Shown: positions 18,396 through 27,020, numbered from the stretch's first letter. The stretch is 64,000 bases of DNA from Akkermansiaceae bacterium UBA3385 (GCA_002358905.1 DEPT01000073.1:6562-70561); one strand, 5' to 3'. Translations and numbers: made by a program. Notes: generated from the letters alone by a model not told the origin.

Positions 18396-19370
18396 ATGAA
18401 AATGCTACGAATATTCACTGCACTGTTCATCACGTTTTCCTGGAGCGGGGCCATGGATATCCCCACTCCGCCGGCATGCGTTGAAGAAACGGTAGCCGCC
18501 TACGGTAAACGATATGATAAGGTATTTCAGAAGCGGAAATCTGATTTTCTGGAAAGGTTGAATAAACAGAAACAAATCTTGCAGGAAAAGGGTGATTATG
18601 TTGCTGCTAAAGAAATTGCTGAATATGCGGCTGCAGTTGAATCCGGCGAGAAACTGCAGGATTCTGCAGCTGGTAAGGTAGAGTTGCCGGACTTTTTCAA
18701 ACGTTACCAGTGGGTGGATTCGCAGGGTGGTCAATACAAGTTTCACTCCGGCTGTCTGGAGGACTCCCGGGGACAGATGAGACGCGTTACTTACGCTGGG
18801 CGTGATTTTGTTATCGTTGATGACAAGGAATGCTGGTTTTATGAAAAAGACAAACAGCTGGGCCGTTTTCCATTAGCTGACGGTGGAAAGTGCTCGCATT
18901 TACAAGCTGGGGCGGCCGTTGGTGCCAAAGCTGAGGACATTGTCTCTGGCGAGGAAGAAAAATTCTGGATTGGCATGGATAAGGCCATGGCTAAATCCCG
19001 CAGTAAGCTCAAATCTGCCCTTGAGGGTCAGATGAAAAAGCTGGGCAGCAGTGGCAGACTGGATGATGCTGCAGCCATTCAGGACTATCTGGAACATTTT
19101 GATTCTGATAATGGATTGAAGGCTTGGTGTAAGGCTCCTGTGGGTATCTTTGTAGCTCCTGCCAGCGGCTGGGTGGTGGAATTCGCCCGCAATACTTCTG
19201 TTCACTATGGCCCGGGACGCTCAGGGCTGCATCATCAGGAGCTGGAGCGCGTTTCTCCTCATCGGGAAGTTTATTTCTACAAGGGGAGTACGATGCTGTA
19301 TATCAAAGGTAGATTGCACAAAATTGCCAATGATACCCACCGTGTTCTGGAACGGCAGAAGCGGAAATGA
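18396..19370 (+). CDS. Secreted helical-hairpin protein of unknown function
   Basis: 324 residues from the ATG at 18396. Signal peptide MKMLRIFTALFITFSWSGA. The mature part contains two similar helical segments: ~residues 35-75 (DFLERLNKQKQILQEKGDYV then AAKEIAEYAA) and ~190-235 (KSALEGQMKKLGSSGRLDDA then AAIQDYLEHF), a charged GDY/GRL-D-AA pattern seen in many secreted planctomycete and verrucomicrobial proteins. Between and after them lie beta-rich parts with many aromatic residues. Not otherwise recognised. The gene is flanked by near-identical G/C-rich terminator stems (18301 and 19427). More A/T-rich than the core genes. Confidence 0.65.
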   Translation: MKMLRIFTALFITFSWSGAMDIPTPPACVEETVAAYGKRYDKVFQKRKSDFLERLNKQKQILQEKGDYVAAKEIAEYAAAVESGEKLQDSAAGKVELPDFFKRYQWVDSQGGQYKFHSGCLEDSRGQMRRVTYAGRDFVIVDDKECWFYEKDKQLGRFPLADGGKCSHLQAGAAVGAKAEDIVSGEEEKFWIGMDKAMAKSRSKLKSALEGQMKKLGSSGRLDDAAAIQDYLEHFDSDNGLKAWCKAPVGIFVAPASGWVVEFARNTSVHYGPGRSGLHHQELERVSPHREVYFYKGSTMLYIKGRLHKIANDTHRVLERQKRK

Positions 19371-19426
19371 CATCAGCTGCAAGTTCTTCTGCGGCATTTT
19401 GCAGCCCGCAGATGTGACCCGGCTTT

Positions 19427-19464
19427 CAACAATAGGCCCCGCCAGTTGGCGGGGCCTATTGTTG
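19427..19464. terminator. 18-bp perfect-stem bidirectional terminator
   Basis: Bases 19427-19444 pair perfectly with 19447-19464 around a GT loop; the core is AGGCCCCGCCA/TGGCGGGGCCT. It sits between convergent genes ending at 19370 and 19467. The core matches the terminator at 18301-18322 almost exactly. Confidence 0.85.
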
Positions 19465-19466
19465 CC

Positions 19467-20522
19467 TTACTCACTAGCACCGGCGGAGCGGAGAAGTTTG
19501 GCGGTTTCCCGGTGCCCGGCTTTGAGCGCCAGCTTGAGCGCAGTTTCATGGAAGATGAGCGTTCTGGCATGCACATCGGCACCGGCCTGGAGCAGCATGC
19601 GCACAATCTCGGTGTCGCCGCTAGATGCGGCCCAATGCAACAGGCAGAAGCCGCCAATGCGAACATTCACGTCCGGCTGACGATGAGCGAGCAGCAGGCG
19701 AACCACCTCTGCCCGGCCGCTCCACACGGCGATATCGAGGGCTTTGAAGCGGTCTTTGTCCCGGATATCGGCGCGTGCCCCGGCTTTCAGCAGTAGCTCT
19801 GCCATTTCGGTGTGCCCCCAGCGGGCTGCGTGGTGCAGGGCAGTCATCTGTTCTATGGCATCCTGGGCATCTATATCGGCTCCGGCTTCCACCAGTAAGC
19901 GGACAATTTCGGTGTGTCCCCCGAAAGCCGCCCTCACGATGGCTGCTCCTTCATCCGGGGCGGCACCCTCGGCCAGATGCCGGCGCACAAGGTCACGCTG
20001 CCCACAGTAAGCGGCTTCCATCAGGTTCAGGGTGACCCCTGCGGCCTTCAGCACCTCGGCTGTTTCCTGGTGGTGCAGAGAAAGGGCTACGCTCAATGCA
20101 TTGCCATCCTGGCAGCGGGCGTGGATATCTGCCCCTGCTGCCAGCAGCAACCGCACGACCTCGGTGTGGCCGCACCGGGCCGCAGAAATCAGGGCAGTTG
20201 TGCCGTATTTGTTGGTCGCATTCACTTCTGCTCCAGCGGCCAGCAGTAGCTTTGTTGCTTTGGTCAGACCGTTCCAGCCGGCAATGGTGAGCGGCGTCTC
20301 TCCATGCAGGGTGTCATGGTGGTTCACATCTGCCCCGGCTGATATGAGCGCCTCGGCTGTGTCCTGGTGCTGCCAGCGCAGAGCCTCAATCAGGGGTGAG
20401 AAACCATCCTCATCGGTAGCGTTGACATCGGCTCCTCTGGCCAGCAGCCGGAGTACAGCCCGGGTATTGCCCTTTTCTGCCTGTTTCAGCAGACGCTTGT
20501 TTTTATTGAAGAAAGAAAACAT
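19467..20522 (-). CDS. Ankyrin-repeat protein (351 aa)
   Basis: Almost entirely ankyrin repeats, about ten of ~33 residues, each with the TALxxAAxxGHTEIVRLLLxAGADVxA pattern. The N-terminus MFSFFNKNKRLLKQAEKGNT lacks a signal peptide, so it is probably cytoplasmic. Some repeats are incomplete (for example LNLMEAAYCGQRDLV). Role: protein-protein interaction; partner unknown. The upstream flank (20534-20614) encodes a leftover ankyrin C-terminus on the same strand, suggesting expansion or decay of an ankyrin array here. Confidence 0.9.
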   Translation of the reverse strand: MFSFFNKNKRLLKQAEKGNTRAVLRLLARGADVNATDEDGFSPLIEALRWQHQDTAEALISAGADVNHHDTLHGETPLTIAGWNGLTKATKLLLAAGAEVNATNKYGTTALISAARCGHTEVVRLLLAAGADIHARCQDGNALSVALSLHHQETAEVLKAAGVTLNLMEAAYCGQRDLVRRHLAEGAAPDEGAAIVRAAFGGHTEIVRLLVEAGADIDAQDAIEQMTALHHAARWGHTEMAELLLKAGARADIRDKDRFKALDIAVWSGRAEVVRLLLAHRQPDVNVRIGGFCLLHWAASSGDTEIVRMLLQAGADVHARTLIFHETALKLALKAGHRETAKLLRSAGASE

Positions 20523-20533
20523 GGTGGAGAAAA

Positions 20534-20614
20534 TCAGGTATTCTGAGCGTTGCGGAGAAGTTGTTCAATTTTGGTGTAGCCGCGTTGGGCGGCCATTTCA
20601 GCCGGGGTGTATGC
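20534..20614 (-). pseudogene. Ankyrin-repeat gene remnant
   Basis: On the minus strand this reads AYTPAEMAAQRGYTKIEQLL followed by RNAQNT and a stop, a textbook last ankyrin repeat, but with no start codon and no preceding repeats. Upstream in frame it runs into the 33-bp repeat region. Probably the truncated 3' end of a second ankyrin gene. Confidence 0.6.
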
Positions 20615-20657
20615 TATTGTATATCTTATGGTTAAGTGTGCGTGAATTGCATGGATG

Positions 20658-20756
20658 CCACTTTTCCAAGGAAAAAGTACTGCAAAAATGCCACTTTTCC
20701 AAGATAAAAATGGGGTAAAAATACCACTTTTCCAAGAAATTGGTGCTGGGCAGAGG
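20658..20756. repeat. Three direct repeats with 33-bp period
   Basis: CCACTTTTCCAAG occurs at 20658, 20691 and 20724, exactly 33 bp apart. Units 1 and 2 agree at about 25 of 33 positions; unit 3 keeps mainly the 13-bp core. The 33-bp period equals 11 codons: on the plus strand the units read MPLFQ, MPLFQ and IPLFQ in frame. Confidence 0.75.
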
Positions 20757-20775
20757 ATTTGCGGTGTGCTAGAAT
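20747..20775 (+). promoter_or_regulatory. Promoter of the EF-hand gene (leaderless type)
   Basis: TGGGCA (20747-20752), 17-bp spacer, TAGAAT (20770-20775), six bases, then the ATG at 20782. It partly overlaps the third 33-bp repeat unit. Confidence 0.5.
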
Positions 20776-20781
20776 GGCGGC

Positions 20782-21033
20782 ATGAGAACGATAGTGCTGC
20801 TTCTTACCCTGGTGGTGCCGGTTATGGCTCAGGAACAGACCCGCTCCGCGTACTGGGGGGCAGGTGGGCAGATGCCGGATCGCCCGGCAAAGCCTGCGTA
20901 CTGGGGTGCTGCCGGCAAAATGCCGGAGCGCAAGGATGCCCGTCCGGATGCCCACCAGCGTATGCTTGAGAAGTACGATACCAACAAGGACGGAAAGCTG
21001 GATGAGGCTGAGCGCAAGGCAATGAGGAAATGA
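20782..21033 (+). CDS. Small secreted EF-hand protein (83 aa)
   Basis: Signal peptide MRTIVLLLTLVVPVMAQ. Then a duplicated motif (AYWGAGGQMPDRPAKP and AYWGAAGKMPERKDAR) and one C-terminal EF-hand calcium-binding loop, DTNKDGKLDEAE, with ligands at positions 1, 3, 5, 7, 9 and 12. A single EF-hand of this kind (EFh/calerythrin-like) is common in small periplasmic proteins of Planctomycetes and Verrucomicrobia. The start is supported by the promoter six bases upstream. Function unknown; calcium binding is inferred from the loop. Confidence 0.75.
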   Translation: MRTIVLLLTLVVPVMAQEQTRSAYWGAGGQMPDRPAKPAYWGAAGKMPERKDARPDAHQRMLEKYDTNKDGKLDEAERKAMRK

Positions 21034-21043
21034 TTAGTGATTA

Positions 21044-21167
21044 ATTGGTGGCGCGGGGCTTTCCTGTCTCGGCGAAGTTCAAAGGGCGTAGACGGAAGTC
21101 CCGAAAATATGAAAGCGCGTTTTCCGGTGTGCATGAAAGGTGAAAACACGCGCTGTTCCGCGCGTGT
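21044..21167 (+). ncRNA. Candidate structured RNA between the EF-hand gene and alaS
   Basis: Bases 21055-21069 pair with 21090-21102 in a 13-bp helix with two single-U bulges and a 20-nt loop (21070-21089). A second hairpin, ACACGCGC/GCGCGTGT, follows at 21146-21167 before the alaS promoter. No T run follows, so it is not a simple terminator. No known RNA family was recognised. It could also be a 3' stabiliser of the EF-hand mRNA. Confidence 0.35.
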
Positions 21168-21191
21168 GAGAGGCTGAACCAGCTTATTTGC

Positions 21192-21220
21192 TTTACATGG
21201 GGCAGGAAGCGGTGTATGCT
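21192..21220 (+). promoter_or_regulatory. Promoter of alaS
   Basis: TTTACA (21192-21197), 17-bp spacer, TATGCT (21215-21220). Leader about 34 nt, no Shine-Dalgarno. Confidence 0.65.
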
Positions 21221-21260
21221 AGGCGTGCACTAGTATACCTTTATCGCATTTTACATCGCT

Positions 21261-24071
21261 ATGATGACATCCGCGCAGATTCGCCAGAGTTTCCTCGACT
21301 TTTTCCAGGAAAAGCAGCATGCCGTAGTGCCTTCCGCCTCGCTCATGCCGCAGAGCCCGGGCCTGCTGTTCACGAACGCAGGCATGAACCAGTTTGTACC
21401 TTACTTCCTGGGTGTGTGGACCCCGCCGTGGAATCCCGCCCGCGCCACTGATACGCAGAAGTGCATCCGCGCCGGTGGTAAGCACAATGACCTGGAGGAT
21501 GTGGGCCAGGACTCCTACCACCACACCTTCTTCGAAATGCTGGGTAACTGGTCTTTCGGCGACTATTTCAAGAAAGAAGCCATCGCCTGGGCCTGGGAGC
21601 TTATCGTAGAGCGCTGGGGTTTCCCCGTGGAGCGCCTGTACGCCACCGTGTACGCCCCGAACAAGGAGAAGGGTGACCCCGGTGAGTTCGACCAGGAGGC
21701 CTATGATATGTGGGCCGAGCTGTTTGCCTCCAAGGGCATGGACCCCAAGGTGCACGTGGTGAACGGCGGTGTGAAGGACAACTTCTGGATGATGGGCGAG
21801 ACCGGCCCCTGCGGCCCCTGCTCTGAGCTGCATGTGGACCTGACCCCTGAGGGCGACACCCAGGGCCGCCTCGTGAATGGCGACAGCGACAAGTGCATCG
21901 AAATCTGGAACCTCGTGTTCATTCAGTACAACGCCGAGAGCGATGGCACTTTCCGCCCGCTGCCGGCCTGCCACGTGGACACCGGCATGGGCTTCGAACG
22001 CGCCTGCGCCATGATTCAATGCACCAAGGGCTTCACTGATTTCTCCCGCCGCGTCTCCAACTACAGCACGGATGTCTTCCGCCCGATTTTCAGCCGTATC
22101 GAGGAGATTTCCGGTCGCAAGTATGTGGATATCTATCCGCAGGATGCCACCCCCGAGCAGAAGGAAACGCTGCGTGAGAGCGTGGCCTTCCGCGTGATTG
22201 CCGACCACATCCGCACGCTGAGCTTCTCTATTGCCGACGGTATTCTGCCCGGCAACAACGGCCGCAACTACGTGCTGCGCCGCATTCTGCGCCGCGCCGT
22301 GCGCTATGGCCGCACGCTGGGTCTCGAGAAGCCCTTCCTTTCTGAGCTGGTGGACACGTTGGCCGGCGAGATGGGCCGCGTATTCCCCGAACTGGTGAGC
22401 CGCAAGGCTACCATCAAGGAAGTGCTGCTGCGCGAGGAAACCAGCTTCAATGAAACCCTGGACCGCGGTCTGGAACTCTTCGATAAGGAAGTGGCCGCCA
22501 GCGGCAAGGTTTCCGGCGATTTCGCCTTCAAGCTGTACGACACCTACGGTTTCCCGATTGACCTGACTGCCCTCATGGCCCGCGAGCGTGGTCTCGAGGT
22601 GGACAGCGAGCGCTTCGATGCCCTCATGGAGGAACAGCGCCAGCGCGCCAAGGCTGCCCAGAAGAAGCAGGTGGTGCGCGCTCTCGACCTTAAGACCGAG
22701 CAGGTGACCGAGTTCACCGGCTACACCGAGGACTCCACCACCGCCACCGTGACTGAGGTGCACGAGGCCGATGGTATTCTCTTCGTCATCACCGACAAGA
22801 CTCCCTTCTACGCTGAAATGGGTGGTCAGATGAGCGATGGCGGCACTATCTCCGTGGGTGGCGACAGTTGCCCGGTGATTGGTGTGCAGCAGATTGGCCA
22901 GGCCCGCGCTCACCTTATCTCTGTGGCTGATGGTGTGACCCCCGCCGTGGGCGATACCGTGGAGCTGCAGCTGGATGTGGAGCGCCGCCGCGCCCTGGAA
23001 TCCCACCACAGCGCCACGCACCTGCTGCACAAGGCTCTGCGCACGCTGGTGAGCGAGGATATCGCCCAGCAGGGCTCCCTGGTGGATGCCGACCGTCTGC
23101 GTTTCGACGTGAATAGCGGCGCTATCTCCAAGGCCGACCTGCGCCGCGTGGAGGTGCTGGTGAACCAGTGGATTGGCGAGAATCTGCCCGTGGTCTGCAA
23201 CGAATACCCGATGACCGAAATCAAGAAGCACCCGGAAATCTGTCAGTTCTTCGGCGATAAGTACGGTGATGTGGTGCGTCTGGTGCAGATGGGTGGTGAG
23301 GCCGGTGCTTTCAACGGTGTGTCCATGGAACTCTGCGGTGGTACGCATGCCGCCACGACCGGCCAGCTCGGCTTCTTCAAGATTAAGAGCGAGGGCGCTA
23401 TTGCCAGTGGTGTGCGCCGAATCGAGGCCGCAACCGGCGCCGCTGCCTATGCCGTGGTGCAGGATATGGTTTCCTCCCGCATTCCCGAAGGCAAGGAAAT
23501 GCTCGATAAGCTGACCGAGGCCAACGGCAAGCTGGCCGATCTGGGTCAGGCTATCGTTCCCGTGCCCTCCAATGATGCCAAGCCCGCCCAGAAGCTGCGC
23601 GAGGCTAAGGATATCGCCACCATCAATGCCCTGCTGGATGACTACAACGCCTACTGCGACAAGCTGAAGGAAGCTGCCATCGAAGCCGAAAAGCAGCTGA
23701 AGAAGGCCCAGGTGGCTGCCGCTGCCGGCGCTGCTGATGCCCTGCTGGCCGAGAAACTGACGGGTGGCAACGTGGTGGTATGCGCCGAGGGTGGTAACGA
23801 ACTGCTCACCGAGCTGTTCAACGGCCTTCGCAAGCGTCACTATGCCGCTGCCGCTTTCCTGGTGTGCGATGACGGTTCCAATCTCTCCCTGGGTGCCTAC
23901 TGCGGCGACGAAGCTCAGGCTGCCGGCCTGAAGGCAGGTGAACTCATCCGCACACTGGCTCCCATTGTGGGTGGCAAGGGCGGCGGCAAGGCCGACATGG
24001 CCCGCGGCTCCGGTAAGGATATTGCTGCCAAGGATGAACTGTTGGCCAAGGCTGCAGAGGCTCTTTCCTGA
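21261..24071 (+). CDS. alaS: Alanine--tRNA ligase
   Basis: 936 residues, complete. Class II synthetase charging tRNA-Ala, with an editing domain. Motifs: N-terminal FLDFFQEKQHAVVPSASLMP and FTNAGMNQF, aminoacylation core with GNWSFGDYFKKEAIAWAW, editing/zinc site HHSATHLLHKAL near residue 578 and CGGTHAATTGQLG near 693, and C-terminal DHHA1 domain with GGKGGGKADMARGSGKD. Codon use is strongly biased to C- and G-ending codons, the strongest in the window, consistent with high expression. pssA and an acyltransferase gene follow closely in the same direction. Confidence 0.98.
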   Translation: MMTSAQIRQSFLDFFQEKQHAVVPSASLMPQSPGLLFTNAGMNQFVPYFLGVWTPPWNPARATDTQKCIRAGGKHNDLEDVGQDSYHHTFFEMLGNWSFGDYFKKEAIAWAWELIVERWGFPVERLYATVYAPNKEKGDPGEFDQEAYDMWAELFASKGMDPKVHVVNGGVKDNFWMMGETGPCGPCSELHVDLTPEGDTQGRLVNGDSDKCIEIWNLVFIQYNAESDGTFRPLPACHVDTGMGFERACAMIQCTKGFTDFSRRVSNYSTDVFRPIFSRIEEISGRKYVDIYPQDATPEQKETLRESVAFRVIADHIRTLSFSIADGILPGNNGRNYVLRRILRRAVRYGRTLGLEKPFLSELVDTLAGEMGRVFPELVSRKATIKEVLLREETSFNETLDRGLELFDKEVAASGKVSGDFAFKLYDTYGFPIDLTALMARERGLEVDSERFDALMEEQRQRAKAAQKKQVVRALDLKTEQVTEFTGYTEDSTTATVTEVHEADGILFVITDKTPFYAEMGGQMSDGGTISVGGDSCPVIGVQQIGQARAHLISVADGVTPAVGDTVELQLDVERRRALESHHSATHLLHKALRTLVSEDIAQQGSLVDADRLRFDVNSGAISKADLRRVEVLVNQWIGENLPVVCNEYPMTEIKKHPEICQFFGDKYGDVVRLVQMGGEAGAFNGVSMELCGGTHAATTGQLGFFKIKSEGAIASGVRRIEAATGAAAYAVVQDMVSSRIPEGKEMLDKLTEANGKLADLGQAIVPVPSNDAKPAQKLREAKDIATINALLDDYNAYCDKLKEAAIEAEKQLKKAQVAAAAGAADALLAEKLTGGNVVVCAEGGNELLTELFNGLRKRHYAAAAFLVCDDGSNLSLGAYCGDEAQAAGLKAGELIRTLAPIVGGKGGGKADMARGSGKDIAAKDELLAKAAEALS

Positions 24072-24104
24072 TTACCAACTTATTAACCAATAGAAACACA
24101 GAAT

Positions 24105-24941
24105 ATGTCAAATAACCAGCCCCCGGTTTATCCGGATGAACCCCAGATTCCGGTGTTGCCGAACCTGCTTACGGCCGGCAACCTCCTGTGCGGTTTCTTT
24201 GCTATCCTCACTATCTTCGAGGGTATGAAGTTCCCGTCCGGTACAGAAGAGGCATTCGTGCACTACCAGCACGCTACTTACCTCATCTTTGCTGCCTGCA
24301 TCTTCGACCTGCTCGATGGTCGCGTAGCCCGCATGTGCAAGAGCGATGGCCCCTTCGGCCGTGAGTTCGACTCCATTGCCGACGTGGTGTCCTTCGGTAT
24401 TGCTCCGTCCATGCTGCTGGCACAGGCCGTGCTGTTCAACCTGGAGATTCCTTACCTGGGTTGGGCCATTGCGGTGCTGTATCTGCTGTGTGCTGCCCTG
24501 CGCCTGGCTCGTTTCAACTGCATGGCTGCTGCTCCCAAGAAGCCGAACCAGAGCATGGATTTCGTGGGCCTTCCCGTGCCCATGGCTGCCGGTGCAGTGG
24601 TGAGCACCATGTACCTGGTCATTGACCTTACCTCCAATCGCAACCTCATTATTCCCCCGGTCTGGCAGTACATCATGGCTGCCGTCATGGCCGTGGTGGC
24701 TATCCTGATGATGAGCCGCGTGATTTACCCGAGCTTCAAGCACGTGAACTTTGAGAAGCGCGGTACGGCCATGGCCATTCTCATGGCTGTCATTGCCATC
24801 TGCGCCTTCATCTTCTTCCCGTGGATTGCCCCGGCCTTCATCTTTGTGTGCTACCTGGGCTACGGCCTGGTGGTGCGCCCCTTCCTGACCCGCCGCATGC
24901 GCCGCGCCATTGAGGCTGCCGATGATGAGGCTCAGGTCTGA
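24105..24941 (+). CDS. pssA: CDP-diacylglycerol--serine O-phosphatidyltransferase
   Basis: 278 residues, integral membrane enzyme making phosphatidylserine, the precursor of phosphatidylethanolamine. The CDP-alcohol phosphotransferase signature DG..AR........G...D...D is complete: DGRVARMCKSDGPFGREFDS then IAD. About seven hydrophobic helices follow, with a charged C-terminal tail. It lies 33 bp after alaS and 23 bp before the acyltransferase. No psd gene is adjacent. Confidence 0.95.
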   Translation: MSNNQPPVYPDEPQIPVLPNLLTAGNLLCGFFAILTIFEGMKFPSGTEEAFVHYQHATYLIFAACIFDLLDGRVARMCKSDGPFGREFDSIADVVSFGIAPSMLLAQAVLFNLEIPYLGWAIAVLYLLCAALRLARFNCMAAAPKKPNQSMDFVGLPVPMAAGAVVSTMYLVIDLTSNRNLIIPPVWQYIMAAVMAVVAILMMSRVIYPSFKHVNFEKRGTAMAILMAVIAICAFIFFPWIAPAFIFVCYLGYGLVVRPFLTRRMRRAIEAADDEAQV

Positions 24942-24964
24942 GTGATTTCACCCCTGAAACAGAT

Positions 24965-26014
24965 ATGCCGTCTGCACGCATTCAATGGATTGATTTCTGC
25001 CGCGTGTGGACGGCATTCTTTGTGGTGCTGCGCCATGTGGATCGTCCGTATGGCAGCTTCAACTACATTATTGACCTCTTTAACTACCGCAGCCTCATTT
25101 TTTTCTTCTTCCTGGCAGCGGGATATTTCACCCACAAGGCTGCAGCCGGGCAGTGGCTGGACTGGAAACGCACCCGCACGCTGCTGGTTCCCTTTGTGTT
25201 CTGGACGGCGGTGGCTTCCATTCTGCTGCTGCAGCCTATGATGCACTGGGGGCAGACCCTCGCCGGGGATTTTTCCTGGTTCAAGTGGGAGCTCATTCCC
25301 AGTGAAATGGGGTTGCTCAACTGGTGCTACTGGGATTTTGACAACGTGCCGCTGTGGTTCCTGCGCACGCTCATGCTGCTGGCCTTGTTCAGCCCGCTGC
25401 TGCAGCGTATTCCTTCCAAGGTGCTGCTGGTGCTGGTGCTGCTCTGCTTTGCGGGGAGTGATGTGCTCTGCGCCCGCGATGCGGAGACCGCCCGCAGCCA
25501 TAAATCATGGTCAGTGGGCTGGCTGCCTTTCCGTTTATACGAGAGCATTCTGGCGCTGGGATTCTATTCCCTGGGCTTGTGGATTCGCCGTTATGCGGAT
25601 TTTGCGCGGTTCACTGCCTTTGTGCGCAGCTATGCCTGGGCGCCGGTTCTGGCAGCGCTGCTGCTTCTGCCGCTGGTGTACTCCTTCGGCTTTTATCCGC
25701 CTGTGCAGAGCAGCGCGCTGGTGTTGCTGGGCGTGAGCTGCACCATGGGTATCGGCGCGCTGTGTGAGCAGTATCTGCCGCGTTTCTGCACAGCGGTGGT
25801 GAAGCTGGCACCGGCTGCGTTTTTCATTTATGTGACGCACTACATCGTGCTGCACGCCCTGCGCCTGGCTATCACGGGTTCCTATGGCGGCAAGTTCACA
25901 GAGGTGCAGTGTCTGTATATGCCGCTGGTGATTCTGTTTATCTGCAGCGCCTTGTTCTTCCTGCTGCGGCGCTGCTGCCCGCGTATCATGCAGTGGCTTG
26001 CACTGAGTAAATAA
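24965..26014 (+). CDS. Acyltransferase family 3 membrane protein
   Basis: 349 residues with about ten transmembrane helices. It starts with the family pattern RIQWIDFCRVWTAFFVVLRH (helix 1 with the R...H element), followed by NYRSLIFFFFLAAGYFTHK. Members transfer acetyl or other acyl groups to surface sugars (OafA/NodX type). The substrate cannot be read from sequence; being in the pssA run may hint at envelope modification. The reading frame ends at the 26013 terminator. Confidence 0.85.
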   Translation: MPSARIQWIDFCRVWTAFFVVLRHVDRPYGSFNYIIDLFNYRSLIFFFFLAAGYFTHKAAAGQWLDWKRTRTLLVPFVFWTAVASILLLQPMMHWGQTLAGDFSWFKWELIPSEMGLLNWCYWDFDNVPLWFLRTLMLLALFSPLLQRIPSKVLLVLVLLCFAGSDVLCARDAETARSHKSWSVGWLPFRLYESILALGFYSLGLWIRRYADFARFTAFVRSYAWAPVLAALLLLPLVYSFGFYPPVQSSALVLLGVSCTMGIGALCEQYLPRFCTAVVKLAPAAFFIYVTHYIVLHALRLAITGSYGGKFTEVQCLYMPLVILFICSALFFLLRRCCPRIMQWLALSK

Positions 26015-26045
26015 AAAATGCCCTGCCCGATACGGGGCAGGGGCA
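26013..26045. terminator. Bidirectional terminator between convergent genes
   Basis: CCCTGCCC (26021-26028) pairs with GGGCAGGG (26035-26042). An A6 run on the left gives the T tail for the minus-strand gene ending at 26072. Confidence 0.75.
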
Positions 26046-26071
26046 ATGAAAGTGGAAAACGACGGTTGCCG

Positions 26072-26995
26072 TTACTTCTTGCTGCTACCGGAGGCGTAGA
26101 GCTTGATGTATTGCTCAGCCGTCACGCCCATGTGTGATTCCGGAGCCAGTCTCTTCATTTCCATGACGGCACCTTTCAGCTGGGTAGCACCGGCTCCGCT
26201 GCGACGCAGGGTGCCGATGATAACAGCATGAAAAATCTGTTTCTGCTCGGGAGTATAAGCCGGATCCTTCAGGAATTTCTCCATTTCCTTGATGGTATCC
26301 TCTGTGTCCATTTCCAGTCCGCCGTCACTTTTCCGCCCGCAGTATTTCTGGGAGAAACCGTAATAGTCGAAATTCAGGCGGCGAATCATGCCGGATTCAT
26401 CGCTTGGGTCCGCAGCCTTCACGATATCGCGCCAGCCATTGGGGCGTTCGATGCCTTCGATAGCGCAGGCTTCAGCAACAAGCTTGGCCTTTTCCACTCC
26501 GCTGGCGGTGTTCGCCTGGCTCATGAGTTCTTCCTGCTTGTGCTTGGCTTCCAGCTTTGCCTTGACTTCAGCCGCGCGTTCGGCCATGGTTCCTTTGATG
26601 AAGCTGGTGCCCTGCACGCGTCCGTAGAGGGAGCCATCCTTATCGTACATCAGGATGCAGGGATACGTTTCATTTGAGTGGGCACGGGGTTCTCCCAGGT
26701 TGCCCCACACTTCTGCTTGTTTCTGCTTTTCTTCCGGCTTGGCGTATTGGTAGAACGGAGCCAGAATCAGGGCCGCATCCCCGGCCGCAGCCTGAATTTC
26801 AGGATCAGCAATAATTTCCTTGCAGAACGGCTCGCTGAAGCGGTCCCAGCCCTTGGCATATACTACCAGTATGTACCCATCCTTTGTGACCGATTGAGAG
26901 GCTTCAGAATAGGTTTTATATACGGTGGCTGCAGTGCCGGGCTGAGGAGCCAGCAGGCACGCTGCGGCCAGTATAAGGAAAAGTGTTTTTTTCAT
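26072..26995 (-). CDS. Secreted thioredoxin-like protein without CxxC
   Basis: 307 residues from the ATG at 26995, where the signal peptide MKKTLFLILAAACLLAPQPG begins. The mature N-terminal domain looks thioredoxin-like (YILVVYAKGWDRFSEPFCKE followed by IIADPEIQ), but the usual CxxC is reduced to one cysteine, so a redox role is doubtful. The C-terminal ~150 residues are helical and charged. It follows the 27021 transglutaminase-like gene after 25 bp and is probably co-transcribed and exported with it. Similar cysteine-poor domains appear in the 57-64 kb operon. Function unknown. Confidence 0.7.
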   Translation of the reverse strand: MKKTLFLILAAACLLAPQPGTAATVYKTYSEASQSVTKDGYILVVYAKGWDRFSEPFCKEIIADPEIQAAAGDAALILAPFYQYAKPEEKQKQAEVWGNLGEPRAHSNETYPCILMYDKDGSLYGRVQGTSFIKGTMAERAAEVKAKLEAKHKQEELMSQANTASGVEKAKLVAEACAIEGIERPNGWRDIVKAADPSDESGMIRRLNFDYYGFSQKYCGRKSDGGLEMDTEDTIKEMEKFLKDPAYTPEQKQIFHAVIIGTLRRSGAGATQLKGAVMEMKRLAPESHMGVTAEQYIKLYASGSSKK

Positions 26996-27020
26996 AATTG
27001 TGTGAAAGTGCAATCAGGGG

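Noticed and set aside
19744..20010. Several overlapping plus-strand frames opposite the ankyrin gene
   Set aside because: Periodic shadows of the ankyrin repeats; no start context or domain.
20658..20756. CRISPR array
   Set aside because: The repeated core is only 13 bp, only three copies exist, spacers are similar to one another, and no cas gene is near.
21219..23840. An 873-codon open frame antisense to alaS
   Set aside because: Arises from strong third-position bias of alaS; no motif, low-complexity Gly/His/Leu composition.
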